64,000 bases of DNA. It comes from Williamsia faeni. GTDB taxonomy: Bacteria > Actinomycetota > Actinomycetes > Mycobacteriales > Mycobacteriaceae. The notes under the pieces are model-generated. The model was not told the origin of the DNA and searched no databases. It saw only the letters and a program-made list of their open reading frames with translations. Positions 26,080-34,821 of the stretch are shown piece after piece (position 1 is the stretch's first letter; the number at the start of each line of letters is the position of its first letter). The stretch lies in assembly GCA_003202005.1 (NCBI GenBank), contig QJJF01000006.1:62001-126000 (forward strand). Direction: 5' to 3'. Made by a program: the position numbers and the translations under genes.

Positions 26080-26325
26080 TCAGATTTCTATTCGTTGCGA
26101 GAACACGGGGAACGCGAAGCGGGCACGGCGACGGACTGGTACAACCGTCGGCGGCTGGGGCGCCGGAATCGCTGCTGTCATAGCCAGGAATTCCGGCTGG
26201 AGGGCAGCGGCGTGCGCAGTGCGGACTGCATTCGGACGGGTCGCGAGGGGCGATACGCGATGCCACGAAGCACATGCCATGACGGCATGGTCGACTACGC
26301 TCTCGGCGTTGTGAAAATCATTCAC
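26080..26325 (-). CDS. Upstream ORF in the whiB7 leader (long version)
   Basis: An 81-codon frame begins at GTG 26325, 5 nt after GGAGAG, and ends 19 nt before the attenuator stem. Its sequence is Ala/Pro/Arg-rich (PAPQPPTVVPVRRRARFAFP near the end) and resembles no family. An uORF that ends close to the terminator is what a translation-sensing attenuator needs: ribosome stalling near its end would let the leader fold differently. A competing start, ATG 26321, is listed separately. Which is used cannot be told from sequence. Confidence 0.5.
   Translation of the reverse strand: MNDFHNAESVVDHAVMACASWHRVSPLATRPNAVRTAHAAALQPEFLAMTAAIPAPQPPTVVPVRRRARFAFPVFSQRIEI
26295..26321 (-). CDS. Upstream ORF in the whiB7 leader (short version, 8 codons)
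   Basis: ATG 26321 is 9 nt after GGAGAG and opens the 8-residue peptide MIFTTPRA before TAG. It overlaps the first codons of the longer GTG-initiated frame in another phase. ATG is the stronger start codon and the spacing is good, so this may be the main leader peptide or a decoy that limits translation of the longer one. Confidence 0.4.
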   Translation of the reverse strand: MIFTTPRA

Positions 26326-26385
26326 CGAACCTCTCCTTTCCCGTCTGTTCTGTGAGCCATTTGTGGCACCACAATGTTGTTGTCC

Positions 26386-26423
26386 ACAGTAGGTGGTGCT
26401 CAAACATCGCACAACCTATTTTT
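26386..26423 (-). promoter_or_regulatory. whiB7 autoregulated promoter
   Basis: Reading on the minus strand: an AT-rich AAAAATA (26417-26423), two bases, then -35 TTGTGC (26409-26414), a 17-nt spacer and -10 TACTGT (26386-26391). WhiB7-dependent promoters are known to carry an AT-rich element just upstream of the -35, contacted by the AT-hook. The match places the start of a leader of about 450 nt near 26379. The AT-rich element overlaps the uvrD2 stop codon. Confidence 0.75.
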
Positions 26424-28506
26424 GACCTGCGAGTTTACCGTTCCGAACAAGTGTCAGGACGTCTTCGCCGTACGAGTCGAGTTTCTTCTGACCGATCCCC
26501 GGAATCGCCACCAGGGCAGCGACATCACCGGGCTGCTGTTCCGCGATCGCGATCAGGGTGTTGTCGGAGAACACCACATACGCGGGAACCTTCTGCTCCT
26601 TGGCACGCCCACTGCGCCACTCCTTGAGTGCCAGCAGCAACCCCTCATCGAGGTCTGAAGGGCATCGCTCGCAGCGGCCCAGCAATGATGCGGTCTTGCC
26701 CAGCAACGGTTTTCCACACACCCGGCATTTGGGTCCGGATCGGGTCCGCTTGGGTTCGGCGATCTTCGACGCAGGCGAATCGTCGGGAACCAGGTTCACG
26801 ACAAACCGTGACCGCCGCCGGGTCCCCCGGCCACCTTCGTTGCGGGACAGCGCCCACGACAGCTGCAGATGTTCGCGGGCGCGGGTGACGCCGACGTAGA
26901 GCAGCCGTCGTTCTTCTTCGATCGCGGCGTCGCCGGCCTTGATGGCCTGGCTGATCGGCATCGACCCGTCGACCAGTCCGACCAGGAACACCGCATCCCA
27001 CTCCAGACCCTTTGCGGCGTGCAGCGACGACAACGTCACACCCTGCACGGTCGGTGGATGCCGGGCTTCGGCGCGCGCGGCGAGCTCACGGGCGAGATCG
27101 GTCAGCGTCAGATCGGGAACATCGTTCAGCATGTCCTCGGTCATCGTCACCAACGCCCGCAACGACTCCCAGCGCTCGCGGGCCTGTGCACCGGCCGGGG
27201 CCTCGTCGGTCAGGCCCAGCGGGACCAGGATCGCCCGTAGAAGCGTCAGCGTCTGCGCTTCGGCCGGCAGATCGTCGCGCTGCGCGGTCTGGTTGACCGC
27301 CCGCATCGCCTGCCTTACCTCCGACCGCGAGAAGAACGCCTCACCACCACGCACCTGATACGGGATCCCGGCCGCGGTCAGCGCCTGCTCATGCACTTCG
27401 GACTGAGCGTTGACCCGGTACAGAATCGCTATCTCCGAGCCGGGGACACCGGAGTTCATCAGCCGTTTGATCGCGCGTGCGACGGCCTTCGCCTCGGTGG
27501 CCTCATCGGGGTGTTCGGAAAAATCGGGTTCGGGACCGGGATCCCGCTGGCCGATCAGCTGCAGCCGGGTTCCGGCGATGCGGCCCCGGGCGGCACCGAT
27601 GACGCTGTTCGCCAGCTGCACGACCTGTGGCGTGGACCGGTAGTCCCGTTCGAGTCGGACCACTGTCGCGTCGGGGAACCGCCGGGAGAAGTCCAGCAGG
27701 TAACCGGGCGTGGCGCCGGTGAACGAGTAAATGGTCTGGTTGGCGTCACCGACCACGGTGAGATCGTCGCGTGGCCCCACCCAGGCGTTGAGCAATGCCT
27801 GCTGGGCCGGTGTGACGTCCTGGTATTCGTCGACCACAAAACAGCGGTAACGGTCGCGGAACTCCTCGGCGATCACCGGATGATCGTCGAGGATGGCCCG
27901 GGTCATCAGCAGCAGGTCGTCGAAGTCGAGGAGCTGATCGCCCGACGGCGACACCTTGGCCTGCTCGTAGCGCTCGTAGACCAGCGCCACCTGCTCGGCG
28001 GGCAATGGTGATTCGCGACTGCTCTTGTAGATCGCGGCCGGGTACTCGGACGGCCCGATCAACGACCCCTTGGCCCATTCGATCTCCGAGATGAGGTCGC
28101 GAAGCGACTCGGTGGTGGTCGGGGCTCCGGCGGCCCGGGCCGCGCGGGAGACCACGGGAAACTTGTTGTCGAGCAGTTCCCACTGGTTGTCGCCGATGGC
28201 CTGCGGCCAGAAGTATCTCAGATGTCGCATCGCCGCGGCGTGGAACGTCAACGCCTGCACGGCATTTCCCTGCCCCGAGATACCCAGCGACCGCAGTCGG
28301 GTGCGCATCTCGCCGGCAGCTCGCGAGGTGAACGTGACGGCCAGTACCTGGCTGGCCCGCACATGTCCGTCACCGACCAGATGCGCGATCCGGCGCGTGA
28401 TGGTGCGCGTCTTACCGGTGCCTGCGCCGGCCAGGACACAGACGGGTCCGCGGGGTGCGAGCACTGCGGCCTGCTGCTGCGGGTCAAGTGAGGCATCCAT
28501 GCGCAT
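26416..28506 (-). CDS. uvrD2: ATP-dependent DNA helicase UvrD2
   Basis: A superfamily 1A 3'-5' helicase of 696 residues. Seen: Walker [11 protein letters not shown] (near residue 30), motif II DEYQD (near residue 225), motif [16 protein letters not shown], and motif [12 protein letters not shown]. After the helicase core comes a tetracysteine element ([10 protein letters not shown] and GRCERCPSD) and a C-terminal HRDC domain ([20 protein letters not shown]). This helicase-tetracysteine-HRDC layout is the hallmark of mycobacterial UvrD2, which is essential there and unwinds DNA together with Ku. ATG 28506 has GGGA upstream; ATG 28500 is the alternative. The gene ends at the whiB7 promoter. Confidence 0.93.
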   Translation of the reverse strand: MRMDASLDPQQQAAVLAPRGPVCVLAGAGTGKTRTITRRIAHLVGDGHVRASQVLAVTFTSRAAGEMRTRLRSLGISGQGNAVQALTFHAAAMRHLRYFWPQAIGDNQWELLDNKFPVVSRAARAAGAPTTTESLRDLISEIEWAKGSLIGPSEYPAAIYKSSRESPLPAEQVALVYERYEQAKVSPSGDQLLDFDDLLLMTRAILDDHPVIAEEFRDRYRCFVVDEYQDVTPAQQALLNAWVGPRDDLTVVGDANQTIYSFTGATPGYLLDFSRRFPDATVVRLERDYRSTPQVVQLANSVIGAARGRIAGTRLQLIGQRDPGPEPDFSEHPDEATEAKAVARAIKRLMNSGVPGSEIAILYRVNAQSEVHEQALTAAGIPYQVRGGEAFFSRSEVRQAMRAVNQTAQRDDLPAEAQTLTLLRAILVPLGLTDEAPAGAQARERWESLRALVTMTEDMLNDVPDLTLTDLARELAARAEARHPPTVQGVTLSSLHAAKGLEWDAVFLVGLVDGSMPISQAIKAGDAAIEEERRLLYVGVTRAREHLQLSWALSRNEGGRGTRRRSRFVVNLVPDDSPASKIAEPKRTRSGPKCRVCGKPLLGKTASLLGRCERCPSDLDEGLLLALKEWRSGRAKEQKVPAYVVFSDNTLIAIAEQQPGDVAALVAIPGIGQKKLDSYGEDVLTLVRNGKLAGQK

Positions 28507-28579
28507 CAGTATCCCAATCACCACCGACAGTGCTCCGGCCGGACGGGAACACCGCCCGAACTCATGGTGTTATGTAGGC

Positions 28580-28831
28580 GTGACTACGGACAACTCAGTT
28601 CTGACGATGTACACCACCACCTGGTGTGGATACTGCAAACGCCTCAAGATGGGCCTCAAGACCGCCGGCATCGAGTGGGTGGAAATCGACATCGAGCAGG
28701 ACCTGTCGGCCGCCGATTTCGTCGGCAGCGTCAACGGCGGCAACCATGTGGTTCCCACCGTCAAGTTCGGCGACGGTAGCACCGCCACGAACCCGACGGT
28801 GGCCGACGTCCGCAAGAAGCTGGGCGTCTGA
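28580..28831 (+). CDS. mrx1: Mycoredoxin (glutaredoxin-like, mycothiol-dependent)
   Basis: The 83-residue protein has a thioredoxin fold with active site C-G-Y-C (TTWCGYCKRLKMGL, near residue 15), the conserved cis-proline segment HVVPTVKF and the GSTATNPT binding stretch. Mycoredoxin reduces mycothiol-protein mixed disulfides in actinobacteria. GTG at 28580 is taken as start (VTTDNSVLTMYTTTW). It is divergent from uvrD2 and convergent with nudC, sharing a terminator hairpin with it; the same three genes are adjacent in M. tuberculosis (Rv3198c-Rv3198A-Rv3199c). Confidence 0.93.
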   Translation: MTTDNSVLTMYTTTWCGYCKRLKMGLKTAGIEWVEIDIEQDLSAADFVGSVNGGNHVVPTVKFGDGSTATNPTVADVRKKLGV

Positions 28832-28854
28832 CCCGCCCGGAATCCTCGGGTCAG
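28828..28854. terminator. Bidirectional hairpin containing both stop codons
   Basis: Arms CTGACCCG (28828-28835) and CGGGTCAG (28847-28854) enclose an 11-nt loop. The left arm contains the mrx1 stop TGA, the right arm the nudC stop TGA on the other strand. Confidence 0.6.
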
Positions 28855-29795
28855 CGCACCCCGGTTGCCGGGGTGTAGGCCCAGGCGCGGATCAGGGCAC
28901 TGGCGATGGAAATCGATCCCGGCAACCGCAACCGCGCGTTGTCGACGATCGGATTGCCGTCCGGACCCATCCAGTCCTGCTGCGCCTCAATCGCTTCGAT
29001 CACCTCGGCCCGACCGAACCATTCGGCTGCCGCGATTTCACCGTCGATGAAGTCGAGCGGTTGGTCGGGGTCCGCGGTGACCTCGAAGCCCACCATCAGC
29101 GACCGCGGGAACGGCCAGGGCTGAGACCCGATGTACTGCGGGTTCCAGGCATCGACACCGACTTCTTCGTGGACCTCCCGCAGCACGCATTGCTCGAGCG
29201 ACTCGCCGGGTTCGACAAACCCGGCGAGGGTGGAGAACCATCGGTCGGGCCATTGCTTCTGCCGGCCGAGCAGGATGCGGTCGCCGCCGTCATGAACAAC
29301 GGTGATGATCGCGGGATCGGTCCGCGGGAACTCCTCGCGTCCGCTGATGACGTTGCGGCGGGCCCATCCGCCTTTGATCGGTTCGGTGTGGGCACCGTCG
29401 ACCGGCGAGAACCGGGCCGTGTCATGCCAATTGAGTACGCCGAGTGCGGTCGAGAGGATCCCGGCCTCGTTCGGGCCGAGTAGCTGGGCACCGCGACGGG
29501 GATCGTCTTTCGGGCCGTCGAGGACGTCGAAGCGCATCGCCCACATGTCGTGACCCTCGTCGGGGTGCAATCCGAGGAACACCGCTTCCGGCGGCGGCGC
29601 ATCATCGATGTCGACCGCCGGGATCCAGCCGAGGCCGTCTTCACCGAGCGGATACCGGCCGGTGGGGTCGATCTGCAGGAGCAGTGCCCGCGACCACCCG
29701 TCCTTCAACCGCTGATGGTCGTCCCGGATCTCGTCGGCGCGGTTGTATTCCGCCCGCGACAACATCGGGGGCTGATCGAACTCAAAGCGCCGCAC
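28851..29795 (-). CDS. nudC: NAD(+) diphosphatase / RNA deNADding enzyme NudC
   Basis: A 314-residue Nudix hydrolase that splits NAD(H) and can remove NAD caps from RNA. Seen: the full Nudix box G-x5-E-x7-REUxEExGU (starting GFVEPGES near residue 203) and the NADH-pyrophosphatase motif SQPWPFPRS about 20 residues after it. The zinc ribbon of E. coli NudC is not recognisable: the region HDTARFSPVDGAH has no cysteines. GTG 29795 has GAGAGG at 7-nt spacing and gives the usual length; the ORF stays open for 13 more codons upstream. Follows the K+ channel gene on the same strand. Confidence 0.92.
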   Translation of the reverse strand: MRRFEFDQPPMLSRAEYNRADEIRDDHQRLKDGWSRALLLQIDPTGRYPLGEDGLGWIPAVDIDDAPPPEAVFLGLHPDEGHDMWAMRFDVLDGPKDDPRRGAQLLGPNEAGILSTALGVLNWHDTARFSPVDGAHTEPIKGGWARRNVISGREEFPRTDPAIITVVHDGGDRILLGRQKQWPDRWFSTLAGFVEPGESLEQCVLREVHEEVGVDAWNPQYIGSQPWPFPRSLMVGFEVTADPDQPLDFIDGEIAAAEWFGRAEVIEAIEAQQDWMGPDGNPIVDNARLRLPGSISIASALIRAWAYTPATGVR

Positions 29796-29848
29796 TGATT
29801 TACCTCTCGGATTTCGGTCGATGGTCTGTTCCACTGATGTTCCGGCTG

Positions 29849-30919
29849 TCAGTCCGAGCTGCCCTGCCGGACGTACAGCAACCGGTCACCCTGCTCGATC
29901 GCATCGACCTTGCTGTGGTCGATGCGATGCAGTTTCCCGTCCCGGACAACACCGAGCACGATCTCCGGCAGGTGTCGCGGTGAGCCGCCGACCTCGTCGG
30001 GTTCCACATCGCGTTCGGCGATGGCGAAACCCTGGTCGGGCGTCAGGAGATCTTCGATCACCTCCACCACTGTCGGCGTGATCGTCGCCAGACCCAGTAG
30101 ACGACCCGCGGTCTCCGAGCTCACCACCACCGAATCGGCGCCCGACTGCTTCATCAGGTGGGTGTTCTCCGACTCTCTGATGGAGGCGACGATCTTCGCG
30201 TTCGGGGCCAGTTCTCGTGCGGTCAGCGTGGCAAGCACGGCCGTGTCGTCGCGGTTGGTGGCCACGATGATCGCCGAAGCATGCTGGGCGCCGGCCAGCC
30301 GCAGCACATCCGATCGGGTGGCATCGCCTTTGACGGTGACGAGCCCCTTGGCCGCGGCGTTGTCGAGCACGGTCTGATCGCCGTCGACAACCACGATCTC
30401 GGCCGGTTTCTGCCCGTCCGCGATCATCGCCTTCACAGCGGTCTTGCCTTTTGTTCCGTAGCCGATGACCACGGTGTGGTTCCGCACCTTGTTCCTCCAT
30501 CGCTGGATCTTGAGCGCTTGCCGTGACCGTTCGGTCAGAACTTCGAGCGTGGTGCCGACCAACACGATCAGGAACATCACCCGCAGCGGAGTGATGACCA
30601 GGACGTTGATCAGCCGGGCCTCCGGTGTGAACGGCGTGATGTCACCGTATCCCGTGGTGGACAAGGACACCGTCGCGTAATAGAGGCAGTCCAGGAACGA
30701 GAGCGGGCTGGTCTGCACATCGCGGTAGCCGTCTCGGTCGAGATAGACGATGAACACCGCGGCGAACAATGCGGTCAGGGCAAAGACGACGCGACGGCTG
30801 ATCGCCCGTCCCGGGCTCGATTGCATCTCCGGGATGCGCACCACACCGACCAGCGCGTGGTCGGGCATATCGGTCAGCTCGTCTTCTTTGAACCGCCGCC
30901 GTAGGCGCCCGGCGGCCAT
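29849..30919 (-). CDS. Potassium channel protein with RCK (TrkA-N) domain
   Basis: The 356-residue protein has a two-helix pore module: a first helix (VVFALTALFAAVFIVYL), the pore loop with selectivity filter TTGYGD (near residue 92) and a second helix (VLVITPLRVMFLIVLVGTTL). A cytoplasmic RCK domain with the Rossmann start VVIGYGTKGKTAVKAM follows, then an RCK-C-like tail. It would form a ligand-gated K+ channel. The M. tuberculosis equivalent is Rv3200c, also next to nudC; the conserved linkage suggests but does not prove NAD-related gating. Divergent from a small membrane protein gene. Confidence 0.9.
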   Translation of the reverse strand: MAAGRLRRRFKEDELTDMPDHALVGVVRIPEMQSSPGRAISRRVVFALTALFAAVFIVYLDRDGYRDVQTSPLSFLDCLYYATVSLSTTGYGDITPFTPEARLINVLVITPLRVMFLIVLVGTTLEVLTERSRQALKIQRWRNKVRNHTVVIGYGTKGKTAVKAMIADGQKPAEIVVVDGDQTVLDNAAAKGLVTVKGDATRSDVLRLAGAQHASAIIVATNRDDTAVLATLTARELAPNAKIVASIRESENTHLMKQSGADSVVVSSETAGRLLGLATITPTVVEVIEDLLTPDQGFAIAERDVEPDEVGGSPRHLPEIVLGVVRDGKLHRIDHSKVDAIEQGDRLLYVRQGSSD

Positions 30920-31033
30920 CTACCCGACCTCTGTCTCGCCGCGACCCACCGGTCGCAGAGTTTGCATCTGCACAAATTGGGACTGTAGTCCTATCTGCCA
31001 CCGGCCGGTGACGCCATCAGGCATGGTGGAGCG

Positions 31034-31447
31034 ATGACAGATACGAAGCAGAGGTTGCGGCAGTTGGCGTCTCCCAAGGAGCAGAAGCTCGCCACCCGGA
31101 TGGGTGCGGCGCTGCTGGGAATGGGAACGCTGCATTTTGTCGCCCCCCAGCCGTTCGATCAGCTGATTCCCACTGAACTTCCGGGTAGTGCCCGCGCCTA
31201 CACCTACGGCTCGGGGGTGGCCGAGCTGGCGGTCGGCGCTGCACTGCTGGCGCCCAAGACACGCCGCTACGGCGGACTCGCGGCCGTGGCCCTGTTCATC
31301 GGCGTGTATCCCGGCAACATCAACATGGTGCGGTTGTACAAGAACAAACCGTTGCCACAGCGCGCTGTCGCGTGGGGCCGACTGCCACTTCAGATCCCGA
31401 TGATCTGGGCCGGATGGCGGGTCTGGAAGTCGACGCCGCGAACCTGA
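31034..31447 (+). CDS. Small four-helix membrane protein (DoxX-like)
   Basis: The 137-residue protein has hydrophobic stretches MGAALLGMGTLHFV, YGSGVAELAVGAALL, GLAAVALFIGVYPGNINM and LPLQIPMIWAGW, in the spacing of a DoxX-like four-helix bundle, with a basic N-terminus. No active-site motif is evident. Function unknown. GGTGGAG lies just before ATG 31034. It ends 5 bp from the stop of adnB on the other strand. Confidence 0.8.
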   Translation: MTDTKQRLRQLASPKEQKLATRMGAALLGMGTLHFVAPQPFDQLIPTELPGSARAYTYGSGVAELAVGAALLAPKTRRYGGLAAVALFIGVYPGNINMVRLYKNKPLPQRAVAWGRLPLQIPMIWAGWRVWKSTPRT

Positions 31448-31452
31448 CCTGA

Positions 31453-34400
31453 TCAGGACGCACCCTTCTCGCGGCGGATCAGGGCCGCGAGTCGGGCGCG
31501 GTCGGGCAGGTCGCGTGGCCGGAGCGTCGAGTTGGAACGCACGTAGTGGAAGGCCGCCCGTACCTTGTCGAGGTCGGTTCCGGTGAGTTCCGCCCACGCC
31601 ACCCGGTAGGCGGCCAACTGCACAAAGACCGAATGCTCTTGCGCCGGTGTCGGTTTTGCGCCGGTTTTCCAGTCGACCACCGTGTATCCGCCATCCGGTT
31701 CGGCGAACACCGCATCGATACGGCCGCGGATGATCGTGTCGGCGATGACGGTCTCGAACGGCACCTCGACCTCGACCGGGTTGCGGGCGGACCAATCCGA
31801 ACGCAGGAACGCCTCGCGCAAGACGTCGAGGTCGGCGTCGGATCCACCTTCGGCGTCGGCCGCGCCCGGTAGCTCATCGATGTCGAGAAGCCGGGTGGCA
31901 CCGAATCGCCGTTCCACCCAGGCGTGGAATGCCGTGCCCCGGCGGGCCATCGGATTCGGCTTGAACGGCAGTGGCCGCCGGAGCCGCCGGGCGAACGCAT
32001 CGGAATCCTTGTCGAGTTCGACCAGCTGACTCACCGAAAGATGTTGCGGCATGGTCACTTCGATGTCGGAGCCCAACCCTGCAGATCGCTCGGTGAGGAG
32101 CACCGCCAGATCGTTGGCCCATTCCCGGATCTGCGGGTCGTCGTCGCCCGGTTCGGGAGCGTCGTCTTCCCCGATGGCGAACAGCGCAGGTTCACCACGC
32201 TGGCGCAGTGCCGCCCGGACGAGGTCGGCGCCACGCTCGGTTCCGGGCCGGCGCGGCCCCAGCGGATCCGCCGGCCACGACGCCCCGACCGCCAGCATCG
32301 CCATCGGATTCTCCGCCCCCTCATCGGGCTGGGGTGCCCACTGCGCGATGGTCAATCCCGGTGCACCGTCGTGTGATGTCTCGATCAAAGTCTGTGCGAT
32401 CTCATGCAGTTCGGTCAGGAACACCGACGGGCCCTTGGGTTTGTCACCGGCCGGCGACCAATGATGTCCACTGATGATCAATGCCCGTTTGGTTCTGGTC
32501 AGCGCCACATAGAGGAGCCGCCGATCCTCTTCCAGCTTGCGTGCCCGCAACGCCTCCTGATGTGCCTCGATGGATTCTTCGAGTTCCTTGCGGTTCTCCA
32601 GGCCATCGAGCACCAATGGCGGAAATCCCTCGCCGTCCGCGGAGTCGGCGAGGTCACCCCGCAGTTCGGCAGGCAGTTCCCGGGCGCTCTTGAGCCAGGT
32701 GCCCTCGGCCTTACCTCCGGGAAAGATGTTGGTACACAGGTGCGCGATCACCACGACGTCCCATTCGAGCCCCTTGGCGGCGTGGACGGTCAGGATCTGC
32801 ACCCGGTCTTCGGCGATCTCGACCTTGCCCGGTTCCAGACCCTTCTCGATATCGGCCGCCGACGCCAGGAACGCCAGTAGCCCGGTGAGCGTGGCCGCGG
32901 ACCGTTCCGCGTAGTTCGCGACGTATTCGGCAAAGGCATCGAGGTGTTCGCGGCCGGTGATGTTGCCGCGGAGTCCACGCGCCCGGATCTGCGCCTCCAC
33001 ATCGACCCCGGTCACCCGTTCGACCTCGGCCACCAGTTCGGGCAAGGGACCTCCCATGCGGGCCCGCAGCACCGACAGCTGATGCCCGAGCAACTTGATC
33101 CTGCGATACCCGTCCGGCGAATAGCGGGCCGCCGGACCGGGATCGGCGAGCGCGTCGCCCAGACCGGCCTGATCCACGGTCTCCGACGGCACCGCCGAAT
33201 CGAGTGCGCTGTCGAGTTCTTCGAGGCTGGTCATGGTGCCCGACACGATGCTGGTTCCGGCCGCGAGATCACGCGCCCGCGCCCACAGCGCCGCGAGGTC
33301 CCTGGCACCGATCCGCCAGCGCGGGCCGGTCAGCAACCGGACCGCGGCCGTGCCCGCCATGGGGTCGGACATCAGCCGGAGCATCGCCACCACGTCCTGC
33401 ACCTCGGGCACGCCGAGTAGTCCACCGATACCGACTACCTCTGCGGCGATCCCACGATCCGCGAGCTGCGCGGCGAGCGGTGCCGAATCCTGGTTGCGGC
33501 GCACGAGAATTGCCACGGTCGGCGGTTTGCCCTCGGCCTGGTTGTACTCGCGCTCGATCTGATCGACGATCCACGTGCGTTCATCCGCCACGGTATCGGT
33601 GAGCGCCATGTCGATGGTGCCGCGCGGGGCATCGTCACGAGGTCGCAGGATGCTCACCGGAACACCGCGGCGACGCAGTTCGTCGGACGCCGCGTTGGCC
33701 ATGTCGAGGGCGTACCGCGCGTTGCGCCAGCTGGTGAGCAGCTCGAGTCGCCTCGCCGGACTGCCGTCGCTGCAACGGAAGTCGGTGGTGAATCGTGGCA
33801 GGTTCGCCGCCGAGGCACCACGCCAGCCGTAGATGGACTGGATCGGGTCACCGACCGCGGTCACCGCGATCCCGGCACCGGCCGTCACACCCGGCGGGGT
33901 CCCGAAGAGTTGTGAGAGCAACACCCGTTGCGAATGACCGGTGTCCTGGTATTCGTCGAGCAGGACCGCACCGATGGCAGCCCTTTCCGCCTGGGCGACT
34001 TCCGGGTGTGTGGTGACCAGCTTGGCAGCCAGCGACATCTGGCTGCCGAAATCGAGCACGTTGGCATCGCGCATCGCCTGCCCGAGTGCCGCCACCAGTG
34101 GCACCAGCTGACGACGTTCATCGATCGCGGACTGGATGTCTTTCAACTTCACCGGCGGCGTCGGCTTCTGGCGGCCGACCGGAGGAAGCGTGTCGATGAG
34201 CCGGTAGAGGTCGTCGCCCGCGGCGGCCAACTGGTCGAGGTCCACGAGGTGTTCGGACAGCTCTCCGTACAGCTTGAGCACCGCTTCCGTCACTCCCCCA
34301 GGTGTTTTGGGGGTATCGAGGTCTTCGGACCAATTACCGACCACCGAAAAGGCGAGCTGCCACAGTTCGGTTTCGCTGAGCAGGCTCGCGGACGGTTCCA

Positions 34401-34821
34401 CCGGCAGCAGCAACCCGTAGTCGGCGATCAACCGGCCCGCATACGCGTGGTAGGTGCTGACCTGCGGGTCGGCCGAGCGCAGCTGTGCCCGAAGGTCGCC
34501 TTCGGGGTCCCAGCGCGACATGGCCGAGGATCCGGCGAGCATCGACAACCGGCGCCGGATGCGCGCGGCCAGTTCCTGTGCGGCCTTGCGGGTGAACGTC
34601 AGGCCGAGGACCGCGTCGGGTTCGACCAGGCGGTTGGCGACCAGCCAGACCACCCGGGAGGCCATCGTTTCCGTCTTGCCGGCCCCGGCGCCGGCCACCA
34701 CCAGCACCGGTTCCAACGGCGCTTCGATGACCTCGACCTGCTCATCGGTCGGCGGTGGCTGATCCAGCGCTCCGGCCAGCACCCGTGCGGAAATCCTTGT
34801 GTGAACCGCAGATTCAGCCAT
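31453..34821 (-). CDS. adnB: AdnB: UvrD-like motor and RecB-like nuclease subunit
   Basis: One subunit (1122 residues) of the AdnAB heterodimer, the mycobacterial-type end-resecting helicase-nuclease used in double-strand break repair. Seen: Walker A AGAGAGKTET (near residue 45), motif II LDEYQDTGHSQ, motif III GDPIQSIYGWRGAS, motif VI YVALTRTKRALI, and a C-terminal RecB-family nuclease with H-x in GTAFHAWVERRF, GRIDAVF and DWKTG. In M. tuberculosis AdnB is the leading motor. ATG 34821 overlaps the adnA stop by 8 nt, so the two are translationally coupled. Confidence 0.93.
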   Translation of the reverse strand: MAESAVHTRISARVLAGALDQPPPTDEQVEVIEAPLEPVLVVAGAGAGKTETMASRVVWLVANRLVEPDAVLGLTFTRKAAQELAARIRRRLSMLAGSSAMSRWDPEGDLRAQLRSADPQVSTYHAYAGRLIADYGLLLPVEPSASLLSETELWQLAFSVVGNWSEDLDTPKTPGGVTEAVLKLYGELSEHLVDLDQLAAAGDDLYRLIDTLPPVGRQKPTPPVKLKDIQSAIDERRQLVPLVAALGQAMRDANVLDFGSQMSLAAKLVTTHPEVAQAERAAIGAVLLDEYQDTGHSQRVLLSQLFGTPPGVTAGAGIAVTAVGDPIQSIYGWRGASAANLPRFTTDFRCSDGSPARRLELLTSWRNARYALDMANAASDELRRRGVPVSILRPRDDAPRGTIDMALTDTVADERTWIVDQIEREYNQAEGKPPTVAILVRRNQDSAPLAAQLADRGIAAEVVGIGGLLGVPEVQDVVAMLRLMSDPMAGTAAVRLLTGPRWRIGARDLAALWARARDLAAGTSIVSGTMTSLEELDSALDSAVPSETVDQAGLGDALADPGPAARYSPDGYRRIKLLGHQLSVLRARMGGPLPELVAEVERVTGVDVEAQIRARGLRGNITGREHLDAFAEYVANYAERSAATLTGLLAFLASAADIEKGLEPGKVEIAEDRVQILTVHAAKGLEWDVVVIAHLCTNIFPGGKAEGTWLKSARELPAELRGDLADSADGEGFPPLVLDGLENRKELEESIEAHQEALRARKLEEDRRLLYVALTRTKRALIISGHHWSPAGDKPKGPSVFLTELHEIAQTLIETSHDGAPGLTIAQWAPQPDEGAENPMAMLAVGASWPADPLGPRRPGTERGADLVRAALRQRGEPALFAIGEDDAPEPGDDDPQIREWANDLAVLLTERSAGLGSDIEVTMPQHLSVSQLVELDKDSDAFARRLRRPLPFKPNPMARRGTAFHAWVERRFGATRLLDIDELPGAADAEGGSDADLDVLREAFLRSDWSARNPVEVEVPFETVIADTIIRGRIDAVFAEPDGGYTVVDWKTGAKPTPAQEHSVFVQLAAYRVAWAELTGTDLDKVRAAFHYVRSNSTLRPRDLPDRARLAALIRREKGAS

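Noticed and set aside
31448-31457. CCTGATCAGG palindrome at the stop of adnB
   Set aside because: Ten-base palindrome in a 5-bp gap between convergent stops; too short to call a terminator.
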